This document shows positions 19,265 to 29,000 of a DNA stretch of 64,000 bases, one piece after another (position 1 is the stretch's first letter; each line of letters begins with the position of its first letter). The notes under the pieces were generated by a model, which did no database searches, had not been told where the DNA came from, and saw nothing but the letters and a program-made list of their open reading frames with translations. The translations under genes and the position numbers were made by a program. The stretch is from Pseudemcibacter aquimaris (lineage in GTDB: Bacteria; Pseudomonadota; Alphaproteobacteria; Sphingomonadales; Emcibacteraceae). The DNA lies in contig NZ_CP079800.1 in assembly GCF_028869115.1 (NCBI RefSeq), positions 1,674,001-1,738,000 of the forward strand. Reading direction: 5' to 3'.

Positions 19265-19732
19265 ATGTCTGAATATCACGCTACAGTCTCCTGGCAGAGG
19301 GGCGAAGAAGAAAAATTTACCGACGAAAAATACAGCAGAATGCACAGTTGGACATTCGAAGGGGGCATCATGATACCCGCCAGTCCATCACATCATATTG
19401 TGCCGCTGCCCTATTCCAATCCGAATTATGTTGACCCGGAACAAGCATATGTCGCATCACTTTCAAGTTGTCATATGCTTTCATTTTTACATGTGGCAGC
19501 ACAAGCAGGCTTTTGCGTTGATGAATATGAAGACAACGCAGTCGGATACCTTGAACGCGTATCCCGCGGAAAAATGGCCATGACAAAAGTGGTGTTAAGA
19601 CCTAAATGCACATATAGCGGCGCCAAAAAACCAACGCCCGATGATTTAGAAGATCTTCATCATCAGGCGCATGAGGTTTGCTTTATTGCAAATTCAGTGA
19701 AGACGGAAATCGTTACCGAAATTATTTCTTAA
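19265..19732 (+). CDS. OsmC family protein
   Basis: A 155-residue OsmC/Ohr-fold protein. The second conserved Cys lies in SSCHMLSFLH (about residue 75), the family hallmark. The first catalytic Cys of classical OsmC/Ohr peroxidases is not obvious, so peroxidase activity is uncertain; some family members lack it. Good AGGGAG ribosome binding site. Its last 11 bases overlap the 3' end of the convergent decarboxylase gene, so the two transcripts are antisense to each other at their ends. Confidence 0.88.
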   Translation: MSEYHATVSWQRGEEEKFTDEKYSRMHSWTFEGGIMIPASPSHHIVPLPYSNPNYVDPEQAYVASLSSCHMLSFLHVAAQAGFCVDEYEDNAVGYLERVSRGKMAMTKVVLRPKCTYSGAKKPTPDDLEDLHHQAHEVCFIANSVKTEIVTEIIS

Positions 19733-21074
19733 GCGCAGTCCGAACCGCATCAAGTGAAATATCGACATCTTCTTTGGTTGTTGAATGCGATGAAATACTG
19801 ATGCGGAATCCTTTTTTGCCCTTCCAATTGGTTGGGCCAAACCATGTTTTACCACTTTTTTGAACATCTGTGATCAGTTGTTCAAGCCTTTCATCGTCAT
19901 CAATAGTTGCGACCACCTGATTGATGACGACATCATTTGCGACATTAATGCCCATTTTTTCAAGCTCACTTGCGTAATATTTCGCGAAATTGGCCGTTCT
20001 ATCGATCATATCGGCAAGCCCATCTTTACCCAGGAACTTAAGCGCCGCCCAGATTTCAATACCTCGAGCACGTCTTGATAATTCCGGTGTATAATGATCC
20101 GGATCACGGTTTTCACCAGTAACAAGATATGGCGCCACAACACCGAACATGTCTTGCATGGCTTCGCGGTCACGACAAATGGACACCGCACTATCATGCG
20201 GAACATTTAACCATTTATGGCAATCAAATGACCAGCTATCAGCGCGGTCAATACCATCCGCAAGATATTTTCGTTCTTTGGATGCCCTGACCCATCCGCC
20301 AAATGCTGCATCGACATGTACCCATGCGCCTGTGCCATCTGCCTTATCACAAATTTCATTAAACGGATCGAATGAACCGCTATTTACATTGCCCGCCTGA
20401 CATAAAACAATTGTATGATCATCCAGTTCCGGAAGCTCGCTTGCGATCAAACGGCCTTGATCATCACAGGGCACATATTCAAATTCATTTTTGCCGTATC
20501 CCATATATTGTAAGGCAATAATATTTGTCGGATGAATTTCTTCGCTCATCACGAACCTAATTTTCGGTGCGTTTCTGATGCCGTCTTCTTTTAAATTATA
20601 ACCCAGATTTTTATATAATTTGTTGCGCGCAGTACAAAGCGCCGTGAAGCCCGCCATCGTTGCTCCCGTCACAAATCCAAAACCAGCGTCACGCGGTAAA
20701 TCAAGCACATCGAGTAACCAACCGCCGGCGACGACCTCTATCTTCGCGGCAGTGGGGCTTAAGACATATGGACCCGCGTTTTGATCCCATGTGGCCGCCA
20801 TCCAGTTGGCAGCAACCGATACCGGCATCGCCCCACCGGTTACAAAGCCATAATAACGCCCACCACGGGATGACACGACACCCGGTTCACCCACATCGGT
20901 CAACATTTTAATCACGGATTTTGCATCCTCGCCCCTTTGTGAAAGTGGTTCTTCGAAATATGATAATGCCTTTACCGCTTCATCGCTTGGTGTAACGGGT
21001 CTGCTATCAAGGCTTTCTTCAAATGATTTTGCCGCCCCGAGCACTTGTTCATAAAGTTCCTGATTAAATTCCAT
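19722..21074 (-). CDS. PLP-dependent group II decarboxylase family protein, copy 1
   Basis: A 450-residue fold-type I PLP enzyme of the aromatic-L-amino-acid / glutamate decarboxylase family. The Schiff-base lysine is K287 in SFDCHKWLNVPHDS, and D255 in HVDAAFGG should contact the pyridine nitrogen. The start chosen is the ATG at 21074, which has AGGAA 8 bp upstream and aligns with the N-terminus of the paralogue at 23343; a start 27 bp upstream is less likely. The substrate is not clear. Many proteins of this subgroup are annotated as decarboxylases without proof, and some act as aldehyde synthases or lyases. It diverges from a small membrane-protein operon. Confidence 0.9.
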   Translation of the reverse strand: MEFNQELYEQVLGAAKSFEESLDSRPVTPSDEAVKALSYFEEPLSQRGEDAKSVIKMLTDVGEPGVVSSRGGRYYGFVTGGAMPVSVAANWMAATWDQNAGPYVLSPTAAKIEVVAGGWLLDVLDLPRDAGFGFVTGATMAGFTALCTARNKLYKNLGYNLKEDGIRNAPKIRFVMSEEIHPTNIIALQYMGYGKNEFEYVPCDDQGRLIASELPELDDHTIVLCQAGNVNSGSFDPFNEICDKADGTGAWVHVDAAFGGWVRASKERKYLADGIDRADSWSFDCHKWLNVPHDSAVSICRDREAMQDMFGVVAPYLVTGENRDPDHYTPELSRRARGIEIWAALKFLGKDGLADMIDRTANFAKYYASELEKMGINVANDVVINQVVATIDDDERLEQLITDVQKSGKTWFGPTNWKGKKGFRISISSHSTTKEDVDISLDAVRTALKK

Positions 21075-21190
21075 TGTTTTATTCCTGATGTTTTTTATCA
21101 ATATGACTTTACTGTAATCACTTGAAATGCCAATATCATTTTCACGAATTCATTATTTCAATTTTTTATATAATACAGGATTATTATTCT

Positions 21191-21841
21191 ATGCCGGAAC
21201 AGTACCCGTCATTTCAGGATGAACTTAAAAGTTATACATTCGGCTTTATACAGGTAATCGCCCTTTTTGTTTTATTGCTAGCACCCACATTCATTGGACA
21301 GCGTTTCATTGTCGCACAAGGATACACGGAACTTGCCCATTTCATGAACCCGTTTATGATGATGGCGGGGGTGACGCTTGTTTATTATGGGGTTATCGCA
21401 TTTTTCCATAAACGCTTGATAAACTATATTGATGAACTGATTTATATAAAAATTCTGATTGTTGCGGCGGTTGGTTTCTGGCTTATTGCTGATGGGTATA
21501 TGGCTTACACATTCCAACAAGTCTTTGAAAATAATCAAGAACGCATCATAAGACGCGATATAGTCTGGAGTGACGTTGATTTCATCGACTTGCCCGCAGA
21601 TGTGGTTTATCCGAATTTCCGCGCTGCTTTTTTGGGTGTGCTTTCGGTTATGCGTTTTTGTGTCGTGGCCTTAATTTTATATAAGCTGGTGACCGAACAA
21701 AAAGAACCGACAGAAGAAGACGCAAAACAGGCATTAAGCCTTAAAGCCAGAACAAAAGAAAAAACTGTTGATGAATTAAAGGCCAATGTCCATCCATCCG
21801 TTCTTAAAATGTATAATAAAGAAAAACAGGATGATGAATGA
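21191..21841 (+). CDS. four-helix membrane protein of unknown function, copy 1
   Basis: A 216-residue inner-membrane protein with about four hydrophobic helices and a cytoplasmic, charged C-terminal tail. The ATG at 21191 is chosen because a ribosome binding site-like AGGA lies about 10 bp upstream; an in-frame ATG at 21122 would add a poor 23-residue leader. The tail VDELKANVHPSVLKMY is echoed by VDDLKAVLSPAALKAY in the protein at 22762, so the two are distant paralogues. Not recognised as a named family. It is first in a three-gene operon and overlaps the esterase by 4 bp. Confidence 0.8.
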   Translation: MPEQYPSFQDELKSYTFGFIQVIALFVLLLAPTFIGQRFIVAQGYTELAHFMNPFMMMAGVTLVYYGVIAFFHKRLINYIDELIYIKILIVAAVGFWLIADGYMAYTFQQVFENNQERIIRRDIVWSDVDFIDLPADVVYPNFRAAFLGVLSVMRFCVVALILYKLVTEQKEPTEEDAKQALSLKARTKEKTVDELKANVHPSVLKMYNKEKQDDE

Positions 21842-22743
21842 TTAGATTTGCCGCGATATTTATTTTGTTAAGCAATGCGTTATTCGCACAAACAATCACA
21901 GAACAAATTCGCAGCGAAGGAAAATCAATTGATGTTGGAAAATCGCTTTTGCGGTGGCAGCCATTATGGGATGCTGCCGATAATTCACCCGTTAAAGTCA
22001 CACACAACATTAAATACGGCGACCATGCGAAACAAGGGTTTGATTTATATGAACCTGTGACCCTTCCGAATGCGCCCTCACCGATTATCATTTTTCTTCA
22101 TGGTGGATCATTCGTTGCCGGTGATAAAGCCATGTATGCCAATGTGGGTTATCATTTCGCGAAAAAGGGCATTACGACGGTCGTAATGACTTACCGTCTT
22201 GCGCCGGAATATAAATGGCCGACAGGCACCATAGATTTATCATTACAGTTAAAATGGATCAGGGACCATAAAGACCAGATCAACGCCGACACATCCAATA
22301 TATATCTGTTCGGTCATTCCGCCGGGGCACAGCATGTCGCCAGTTATATATTTGAAGAAGAGTACCAAATTGAAAATGACGGTGTTTCTGGTGCAATCCT
22401 TGCCAGCGGTTCCGTTTACGATACGGGTATTTTAAACGGTGATGCGGATCCACAATATTATGATTATTTCGGGAACGACCCATCAAAATATGCAGAACGA
22501 TTGGTACTGGATGACCTTGATGGAAGAAAAATGCCCGTTTTCGTTAGTTACGCAGAATATGATAAGGATAATTTTCAATATCAGGCCTCAAAAATTATCA
22601 CTGCTTTGTTTAACAGAGACGACGAAATGCCCACCGTTAAACAATTAATGGATCATAATCATTTATCCGAAGTTTTTCATTTTAATACTGGCGACGATGA
22701 TTTCAGCGACGATATCATTAAATTCATAAACAAAAACAAATGA
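21838..22743 (+). CDS. exported alpha/beta hydrolase (esterase/lipase-like)
   Basis: A 301-residue protein with a signal peptide (residues 1-17, NALFA-Q). Hydrolase features: oxyanion motif LHGGSF (HGG), nucleophile elbow GHSAGA, probable Asp in YAEYDKD, and His in DHNHLSE. This is the HGG group of hormone-sensitive-lipase/kynurenine-formamidase-like enzymes. Kynurenine formamidase would be tempting because tryptophan dioxygenase is encoded at 45.6 kb, but the signal peptide and distance argue against it. It is coupled by ATGA to the membrane protein upstream; the second membrane protein follows after 18 bp. Confidence 0.9.
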   Translation: MIRFAAIFILLSNALFAQTITEQIRSEGKSIDVGKSLLRWQPLWDAADNSPVKVTHNIKYGDHAKQGFDLYEPVTLPNAPSPIIIFLHGGSFVAGDKAMYANVGYHFAKKGITTVVMTYRLAPEYKWPTGTIDLSLQLKWIRDHKDQINADTSNIYLFGHSAGAQHVASYIFEEEYQIENDGVSGAILASGSVYDTGILNGDADPQYYDYFGNDPSKYAERLVLDDLDGRKMPVFVSYAEYDKDNFQYQASKIITALFNRDDEMPTVKQLMDHNHLSEVFHFNTGDDDFSDDIIKFINKNK

Positions 22744-22761
22744 CCTGATTAAGGGGGAACT

Positions 22762-23346
22762 ATGGAAAAAATTGAAGAATATCTAACTCGAAAAGGTTAT
22801 CTATCAAGTGTATTACAGATGACGCTAGTATACATTATTTTAGATATTCCTTATTATTTTCAAAATATCCTCTACAATATTACCGGCCACATGGTTTTTA
22901 CAGAAAATATAATTTTTTCTTTGACCATAGTGGCAATTATTGCAGCTTACTATGTATTTTTATTTTTAAAAGTGCCCAGTTATATGGGGTATATTAAAGA
23001 TAGAAATGAAGTTAAATATGCAGCAATAGCCTATTTTACAATAATGATTTTACTTGTACTTTTACCTACAATTTGGGCAGTGTACTCCGACATTTCCTAT
23101 CACTCATCACGAACGCCAATAGCAGGCTTTGATATCAAAGTCCAAAGTGTATTGAATAATTCATATGCTGTTTCAGCAATATTCTGCATTCCTGCTAAAA
23201 CGATTATTCTTGGAAGCATTAGTTTCCGATTTATATTCGGAAAATATAAATATAATAACAGTCACAGAGAAAGATCGGTAGATGATTTAAAAGCTGTTTT
23301 AAGTCCCGCCGCACTTAAGGCGTATGAGAATAAAGAAAGCGATTAA
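22762..23346 (+). CDS. four-helix membrane protein of unknown function, copy 2
   Basis: A 194-residue membrane protein with about four helices and a charged C-terminal tail related to that of the protein at 21191 (VDDLKAxLxPAALKAY). The gene is visibly more AT-rich than its neighbours. Strong AGGGGG ribosome binding site 7 bp before ATG. It is third in the operon. Its stop codon overlaps the end of the convergent decarboxylase gene by 4 bp. Its function is unknown. Repeated pairing with decarboxylase genes is the only clue. Confidence 0.8.
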   Translation: MEKIEEYLTRKGYLSSVLQMTLVYIILDIPYYFQNILYNITGHMVFTENIIFSLTIVAIIAAYYVFLFLKVPSYMGYIKDRNEVKYAAIAYFTIMILLVLLPTIWAVYSDISYHSSRTPIAGFDIKVQSVLNNSYAVSAIFCIPAKTIILGSISFRFIFGKYKYNNSHRERSVDDLKAVLSPAALKAYENKESD

Positions 23347-24704
23347 ACCTTATCCAGCGCATCTTTAATGGCATCAAGGGCGACCATCAAATCGTCCTTT
23401 GTTGTTTCATGGGAAATGATGCTCATGCGGTAAACGGTTCTGTCCTGCCATTTGGTTGAACCAAACCATGCTTTGCCGCTGTCGTTAACACGTTTGAAAA
23501 TACGGTCAAGGCGTTCATCATCATTATCATTTAAACAGAATACAATCTGATTAATCACCACATCATTCATGATGGTAAAGCCAAGTTTTTCCAGTTCTGG
23601 CGCAAACCACGCTGCGTGATCGCTGCAGCGGTCAATCATTTCACCAAAGCCATCACGGCCCAGATGTTTAAGCGCCGCCCAAACATCAACACCCCTCGCC
23701 CGGCGGCTAAGTTCCGGTGTAAAGTTATTGGGTATGCGTTCACCGTCCGTGGTCAGGTAACTCGCGGAAATGGTGAATGTTTCCATCATGGCTTCGCGGT
23801 CCTTAACAATCGCAATCGCACTATCATAAGGAACGTTTAACCATTTATGGCAATCTATGGACCAGCTGTCGGCCCGTTCCATGCCATCGCATAAATGGCG
23901 CCTTTTTGGTGATAATTTCATCCATCCACCAAAAGCACCATCAACATGCACCCATGCACCCGCCTTTTCGGCCATGTCACAAATGCCATGGAAATCATCA
24001 AACGCACCGCTATTGATATTGCCTGCCTGCACCAGCACGATCGTCCTGTCATCCAGTTTAGGCATTTCAGATAAAATAATGCGGCCCTGATCATCCACCG
24101 GCACAAATGTTAATTCATCACGGCCATAGCCCATATAATTAAGTGCACTGATGTTGGTTGCGTGGATATCCGCGCTTACCACAATTTTAATTTCCGGTGC
24201 GTTTCGTAATCCTTGCTTTTTAAGATCGTAACAAAGGTTCTTATAAATTCTATGTCTTGCGGATGATAATGCGGTAAAGCCAGCCATGGTCGCACCCGAT
24301 ACAAAACCCATCGCCGTTTCAGCTGGCAGATCAAGCATTTCAACGATCCATTTGCGGGATACCTGTTCTAGTTTCGCCGCCGTATATCCAAGCACAGTTA
24401 ACGCCGCATTTTGATCCCATGTGCTGGTAAGCCAGCTTGACGCAACAGATACCGGCAACGTGCCGCCAACGACAAATCCAAAAAATCTGCCGCTGCGGCT
24501 AAGGGTTGTTGCGGGGGTACCGATTTCATTTAATAGCTTAATGACATCAAGCGCATCTGTTTTTCCCATTGGCACTGGTTCATCAAAGGCTTCGATTGCA
24601 TCAATCGCATCCTGCATTGGGACAACCGGGTTCGTTTCAAACCCGTTTTCAAAGTCGCGTGCTGCTTTTAATGTATATTCAAATAGCTTGTCATCGAAGC
24701 TCAT
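23343..24704 (-). CDS. PLP-dependent group II decarboxylase family protein, copy 2
   Basis: A 453-residue paralogue of the enzyme at 19722, similar over its whole length (shared GATMAGFTAL, HVDxAFGGW, DSWSxDCHKWLNVPxDSA with the PLP lysine, and TPELSRRARG). The active-site neighbour is HVDGAFGG in this copy and HVDAAFGG in copy 1, a small change near the cofactor. The two may have split substrates. It converges with the membrane-protein gene and diverges from the RND operon across 153 bp that contain a sigma70-like promoter for the pump. Confidence 0.9.
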   Translation of the reverse strand: MSFDDKLFEYTLKAARDFENGFETNPVVPMQDAIDAIEAFDEPVPMGKTDALDVIKLLNEIGTPATTLSRSGRFFGFVVGGTLPVSVASSWLTSTWDQNAALTVLGYTAAKLEQVSRKWIVEMLDLPAETAMGFVSGATMAGFTALSSARHRIYKNLCYDLKKQGLRNAPEIKIVVSADIHATNISALNYMGYGRDELTFVPVDDQGRIILSEMPKLDDRTIVLVQAGNINSGAFDDFHGICDMAEKAGAWVHVDGAFGGWMKLSPKRRHLCDGMERADSWSIDCHKWLNVPYDSAIAIVKDREAMMETFTISASYLTTDGERIPNNFTPELSRRARGVDVWAALKHLGRDGFGEMIDRCSDHAAWFAPELEKLGFTIMNDVVINQIVFCLNDNDDERLDRIFKRVNDSGKAWFGSTKWQDRTVYRMSIISHETTKDDLMVALDAIKDALDKV

Positions 24705-24783
24705 TTTATTCTCCAGTTTCTACTTTCAACTGTTCTAAATATGACCAGTTTTACCAATTTTCGCAATGGGTTACAATTTAATG

Positions 24784-24813
24784 TTGACACTGTCAATTTA
24801 TATTTTATGTTAT
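24784..24813 (+). promoter_or_regulatory. candidate promoter with overlapping palindromic operator for the RND pump
   Basis: TTGACA (24784-24789), an 18-bp spacer and TGTTAT (24808-24813) make a plausible sigma70 promoter about 45 bp upstream of the adaptor start. The -35 box is half of a perfect 13-bp palindrome TTGACA-C-TGTCAA (24784-24796), a natural operator for a dimeric repressor. No repressor gene is adjacent. Confidence 0.5.
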
Positions 24814-24857
24814 CACTGTAAACATACATGATTCTATATTGATAACAGGGTGTCGTT

Positions 24858-26081
24858 ATGACAGAAAAAAATACTAATAAATCCAGCGGAATTATATCCG
24901 CTTATGGTGATAGTTTAAAAAAGAATCCAAAATTAACAATCGCGGCGAGTATCTTTCTTGTTGTGGTTGGTGGCCTTGCTGCGACGCGAACAGGTGAAAT
25001 TATCGGTCGCGCTTCTGCGGCGGTTGATAGCGTCGATGTGGCAAACGCCCTCACCGTTAGCACAGTAACAGCAGAACAAACCCAAAATTATCAAACAGTT
25101 CAATATGTAAGCGGTCAAGTCATGGCCGCCCGCGAAAGTGATCATGGTTTTGACCGTTCAGGCGTCCTCGCGGAAGTGCTGGTTGACGAAGGTGACCGCG
25201 TTAAAAAAGGTGACATCCTCGCGAAACTAGACATCAGAAAATTAAATGCACAACATAATCAATTTAAAGCTGATCTTGAAAGCGCAAAAGCATTCGCCGT
25301 TGAGGCCAAAACAAATCAACAACGTGCCAAAGCGGCATATGACAGATATAGTGCTTTAAAAGACAGTGGCCATATTTCCCAGCATCGACTGGATCAAGCA
25401 GAAACAGACCTTGCATCCGCCAATGCGGGCGTAACATCAGCAATGGCAAATATTCAAAAAATTGAAGCGGCACTTGTTGCGGTAAATGCTGATATCGACC
25501 TTGCGACTTTAAGTGCGAAATTCGATGGCACCGTTGTTAAACGCTACCGTGACGAAGGGGCATCTTTCGGTATGGGTGGTGGCCCGATGATCAGGTTGAT
25601 CGAGGACGGTAAACTTGAAATACGCGTTGGATTAACGGAAAATGCCGCCACAAGTATGGAACAAGGCGCAAAATACACATTCGCGCAAAATGGGCGTGAT
25701 ATCAACACAACATTAAGGTCCATCGTCGGACAGGTTGATCAAAACACCCGCACCATATCTGCCATTTTTGATATTGATCCTGGGCAAAATGTAATCCCGG
25801 GAACGCTCGCGGAAATTGCCGTGAACGTTAATGTTAATGAAACCGGATACTGGCTTCCGACAGAGGCACTCGCGGAAAGCCGCCGTGGCCTTTGGACAGC
25901 ATACACACTTTCCCCATTTGAAGGACGTAGTGACGTTAGCGAGCTTAAGCGTCAGGAATTACAAGTTCTATATACCGAAGCAGACCGCGTATATGTTCGC
26001 GGAACATTAAGCGATGGTGACCAGGTTGTTTCCAGCGGCACACATCGTCTTTCTTCCGGCTTTATCGTGAAAGCGAACTAA
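24858..26081 (+). CDS. RND efflux periplasmic adaptor (membrane fusion protein)
   Basis: A 407-residue adaptor linking an RND pump to an outer-membrane channel. One N-terminal membrane helix (about 28-46), no lipobox. The lipoyl half-motif VDEGDRVKKGDILAKLD is near residues 112-128, an alpha-hairpin rich in Ala and Gln spans about 130-205, and the second lipoyl half and beta-barrel follow (FDGTVVKRYRDEGASF). The gene is followed after 3 bp by the pump gene, so they are co-translated. No TolC-type channel gene is present in the operon, so an outer-membrane factor encoded elsewhere must be used. Confidence 0.93.
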   Translation: MTEKNTNKSSGIISAYGDSLKKNPKLTIAASIFLVVVGGLAATRTGEIIGRASAAVDSVDVANALTVSTVTAEQTQNYQTVQYVSGQVMAARESDHGFDRSGVLAEVLVDEGDRVKKGDILAKLDIRKLNAQHNQFKADLESAKAFAVEAKTNQQRAKAAYDRYSALKDSGHISQHRLDQAETDLASANAGVTSAMANIQKIEAALVAVNADIDLATLSAKFDGTVVKRYRDEGASFGMGGGPMIRLIEDGKLEIRVGLTENAATSMEQGAKYTFAQNGRDINTTLRSIVGQVDQNTRTISAIFDIDPGQNVIPGTLAEIAVNVNVNETGYWLPTEALAESRRGLWTAYTLSPFEGRSDVSELKRQELQVLYTEADRVYVRGTLSDGDQVVSSGTHRLSSGFIVKAN

Positions 26082-26084
26082 GCC

Positions 26085-29000
26085 ATGTGGAGCAATCTTT
26101 TTTATAAAAACAAGCGGCTTACCGCTCTTGTACTTGGGTTCATATTCGTGGCGGGCTTATCGGCCCTGTCATCCATTCCAAGACAGGAAGATCCATTGAT
26201 CGCCCACCGTTTTGACGTGGTCGTGACAACATTCCCGGGTGCCAGCGCCGAACGCGTTGATGCACTGATCACTGAAAAAATCGAAGCATCCCTCGCCCGG
26301 GTTGATGAAATCCGTGAAGTCAACAGCACATCACGCGCGGGTGTTTCAAACATTTCCGTTGAACTGGAAGAAGATATCCCGCGTGATGAGCTTGAAAACA
26401 TCTGGTCCAAGGTACGTGATAAATTGGATGATGCGGTGCCGTACTTACCAGCGGGAGCAAGCAAGCCACGCATGCTTGACCGTGAAAGCCCGGTTTATAC
26501 ATTCATGGTCGGCTTTACATGGGACAATGAAACAGAGGACCCACAGTTAGATATTCTTGGCCGTTTTGGCCGTGAATTTGAACGCGCCCTCGCCCCCATA
26601 TCCGGAACCGTAGATACCGGTGTATTCGGTGAACCATCTGAAGAAGTGCTTGTAGATATTGATCCCGATGCCCTTGCAAGCGTTGGTATGACCATATCAC
26701 AGGTTTCCGCCGCCATCGCCACATCCGACAGTAAAATTCCAGCCGGACAAGTGCGCGCAAGATATAATGACCTGCTTGTTGAGGTTAGTGGCGAATTAAA
26801 ATCAGAAGACCGCGTTAGAAGCATTATTCTGAAACAGCTTGATAGCGGTGAATTCTTACGTGTTGGTGACATCGCAACCGTAAAGAAAACGGTACGTGAA
26901 CCATCAACCGCCAATGCGCTTATTAACGGCAAGCGCGCCGTGATTGTTGGTGCAAAGGTTGACCAAAACGTGCGTGTGGACCAATGGGCCGCTAAAATGT
27001 ATGCGGCAACAGAATTATACCGTGATGTAATGCCGGAAGGCGTCACCATGGAAGTGATCTTTTCACAGGACAGCTACGTTACCGACAGGCTATCCACGCT
27101 TCTTGGTAATATCATCATCAGTTGTATCATTATTATTTCTGTGATGATTTTCATGATGGGCTGGCGTTCTGCGATTTTGGTGGCGACAAGTTTGCCGCTT
27201 ACGATCCTGATGGTAATGACGATCTTTAATTTGATGGATGTGAACCTGCATCAAATGTCCATCGGTGGTATTATTATCGCGCTTGGATTGCTTATTGATA
27301 ACGCCATTGTTGCCATTGACAAATATAAGTTTTCAAGATCACAGGGCATTGATGTTCCAACATCCATTTCCAAAATGGCGAAACATTTGATCATTCCCCT
27401 GCTCGCGTCGACGGCGACAACATCGCTTACCTTTATGCCGATTGTTCTTGCCCCTGGGCCAACGGGTGAATTTATCGGCACCATTGGTATGGCGGTTATA
27501 TTCTCGCTCGCGTCATCGTTATTCCTTGCGCTAACGATTATTCCTGCGCTTGCGGGCTATCTGGATAAGAATGATTTCTTTAAAGGATCAGCAGAGCCGG
27601 AAAATGGCGTAACCGATGTAAAAGACATCCTTGCCAATGGTTATATCAATGTGCCGCTTCGCGAAAGATACCGTAATGCGCTTTCATGGTGTCTTGATCA
27701 TCCGAAAAAAGCGGCCCTGATTTCCATTTCATTGCCATTGCTTGGTTTTATTCTTGCGTCCACGCTTATTCAGCAATTCTTCCCGCCGGGTGATCGTGAC
27801 CAATTCCAAGTACAGCTTAAAATGCCATCAACCGCCAGCCTTGAAGAAACTACAAGACAGGTTTCAAAAGTACGCGAGGTATTCGCAAGATATCCTGAAA
27901 TTACCGACGATGTATGGGTGATCGGTGAAAACCCACCGGGTGTTTATTATAACACATTCCTTGCTAACGACGGCGTCAGCAGCTTCGCGGGCGGGTTCGT
28001 GACCACAGGGTCCCCTGATGAAACACGTGCGATTTTACCGCAGCTACAGATTGATCTGATCAACGAAGTACCCGACGCCATGGTTCTGGCACTTCCGTTT
28101 GAACAAGGACCACCATTTGAAGCCCCGGTTGAAGTCTTGATTTACGGACAGGATTTAAATGTTCTTTCAAATCAGGCCGAAGAAATCCGCCGCATCCTAG
28201 CAACATCAAAAGGTGTCAGCTATACGCAAGTTAAATCGGACTTCAGCCAGAAAAAGCTGATGTTTATTCCAAACGAAGAAGCCGCACAAGTTGCGGGGCT
28301 AAAACTTAATGACGTTGCCCAGCAATTAAACAATGCCCTTGAAGGGCAAGTTGGCGGCAGCGTGCTTGAGGGCACAGAAGAACTACCCGTGCGCGTTAGA
28401 TACGGCAATGAAAACCGCACCGACCTTGATTTCATCATGAATAACAGTGTGGTTTCTGCAAATGGTGCTGTTGCCGTGGCAAATGGCGATCGTGCGGGTA
28501 TTCCGTTATCATCCCTTGGCCGTATGGAAGTGGTTCCAACCATCAGCACCATCGTTCGCCGCGATAGTCGCCGAATGAATGTGGTGCAAGCCTATGTTCA
28601 TCCATACAGTCTGCCGGGTGCAACGCTTCTTGATTTACGTGCAAGACTTGACGCGGCCGGATTTGAACTGCCCGCCGGTTATGAAATGGCATGGGGCGGC
28701 GAAGAAGAAAAACGTGCTCGTTCCGAAGGTGGGCTTTTCTCAACCGTTCTGCCATTGATGGTTATTATGGTTGGTATTCTTGTGCTTGCCTTTAACAGCT
28801 TTACATCGGCCTTAATCATTGGTGGTGTTGCCTTCTTTAGTGCGGGTCTTGCGCTGCTATCATTATGGCTCTTTGGGTTTACCATGGGTTTCATGGGTAT
28901 CATGGGTACAATGGGTCTTATTGGTCTAGCAATTAACGATAGTATCGTTGTTCTTGCCGCCCTTCGCGCAAATGAAAACGCAAGAAACGCCGATAAAGCC

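Noticed and set aside
21838-22743. Esterase as kynurenine formamidase (kynB), the partner of kynA
   Set aside because: It has a signal peptide, lies over 20 kb from kynA and sits in another operon. The shared HGG motif is not enough.
26495-27049. 184-codon open frame antisense to the RND pump gene
   Set aside because: It lies wholly inside a well-supported conserved coding region, has low-complexity Ser/Thr-rich composition and no ribosome binding site. A shadow frame.
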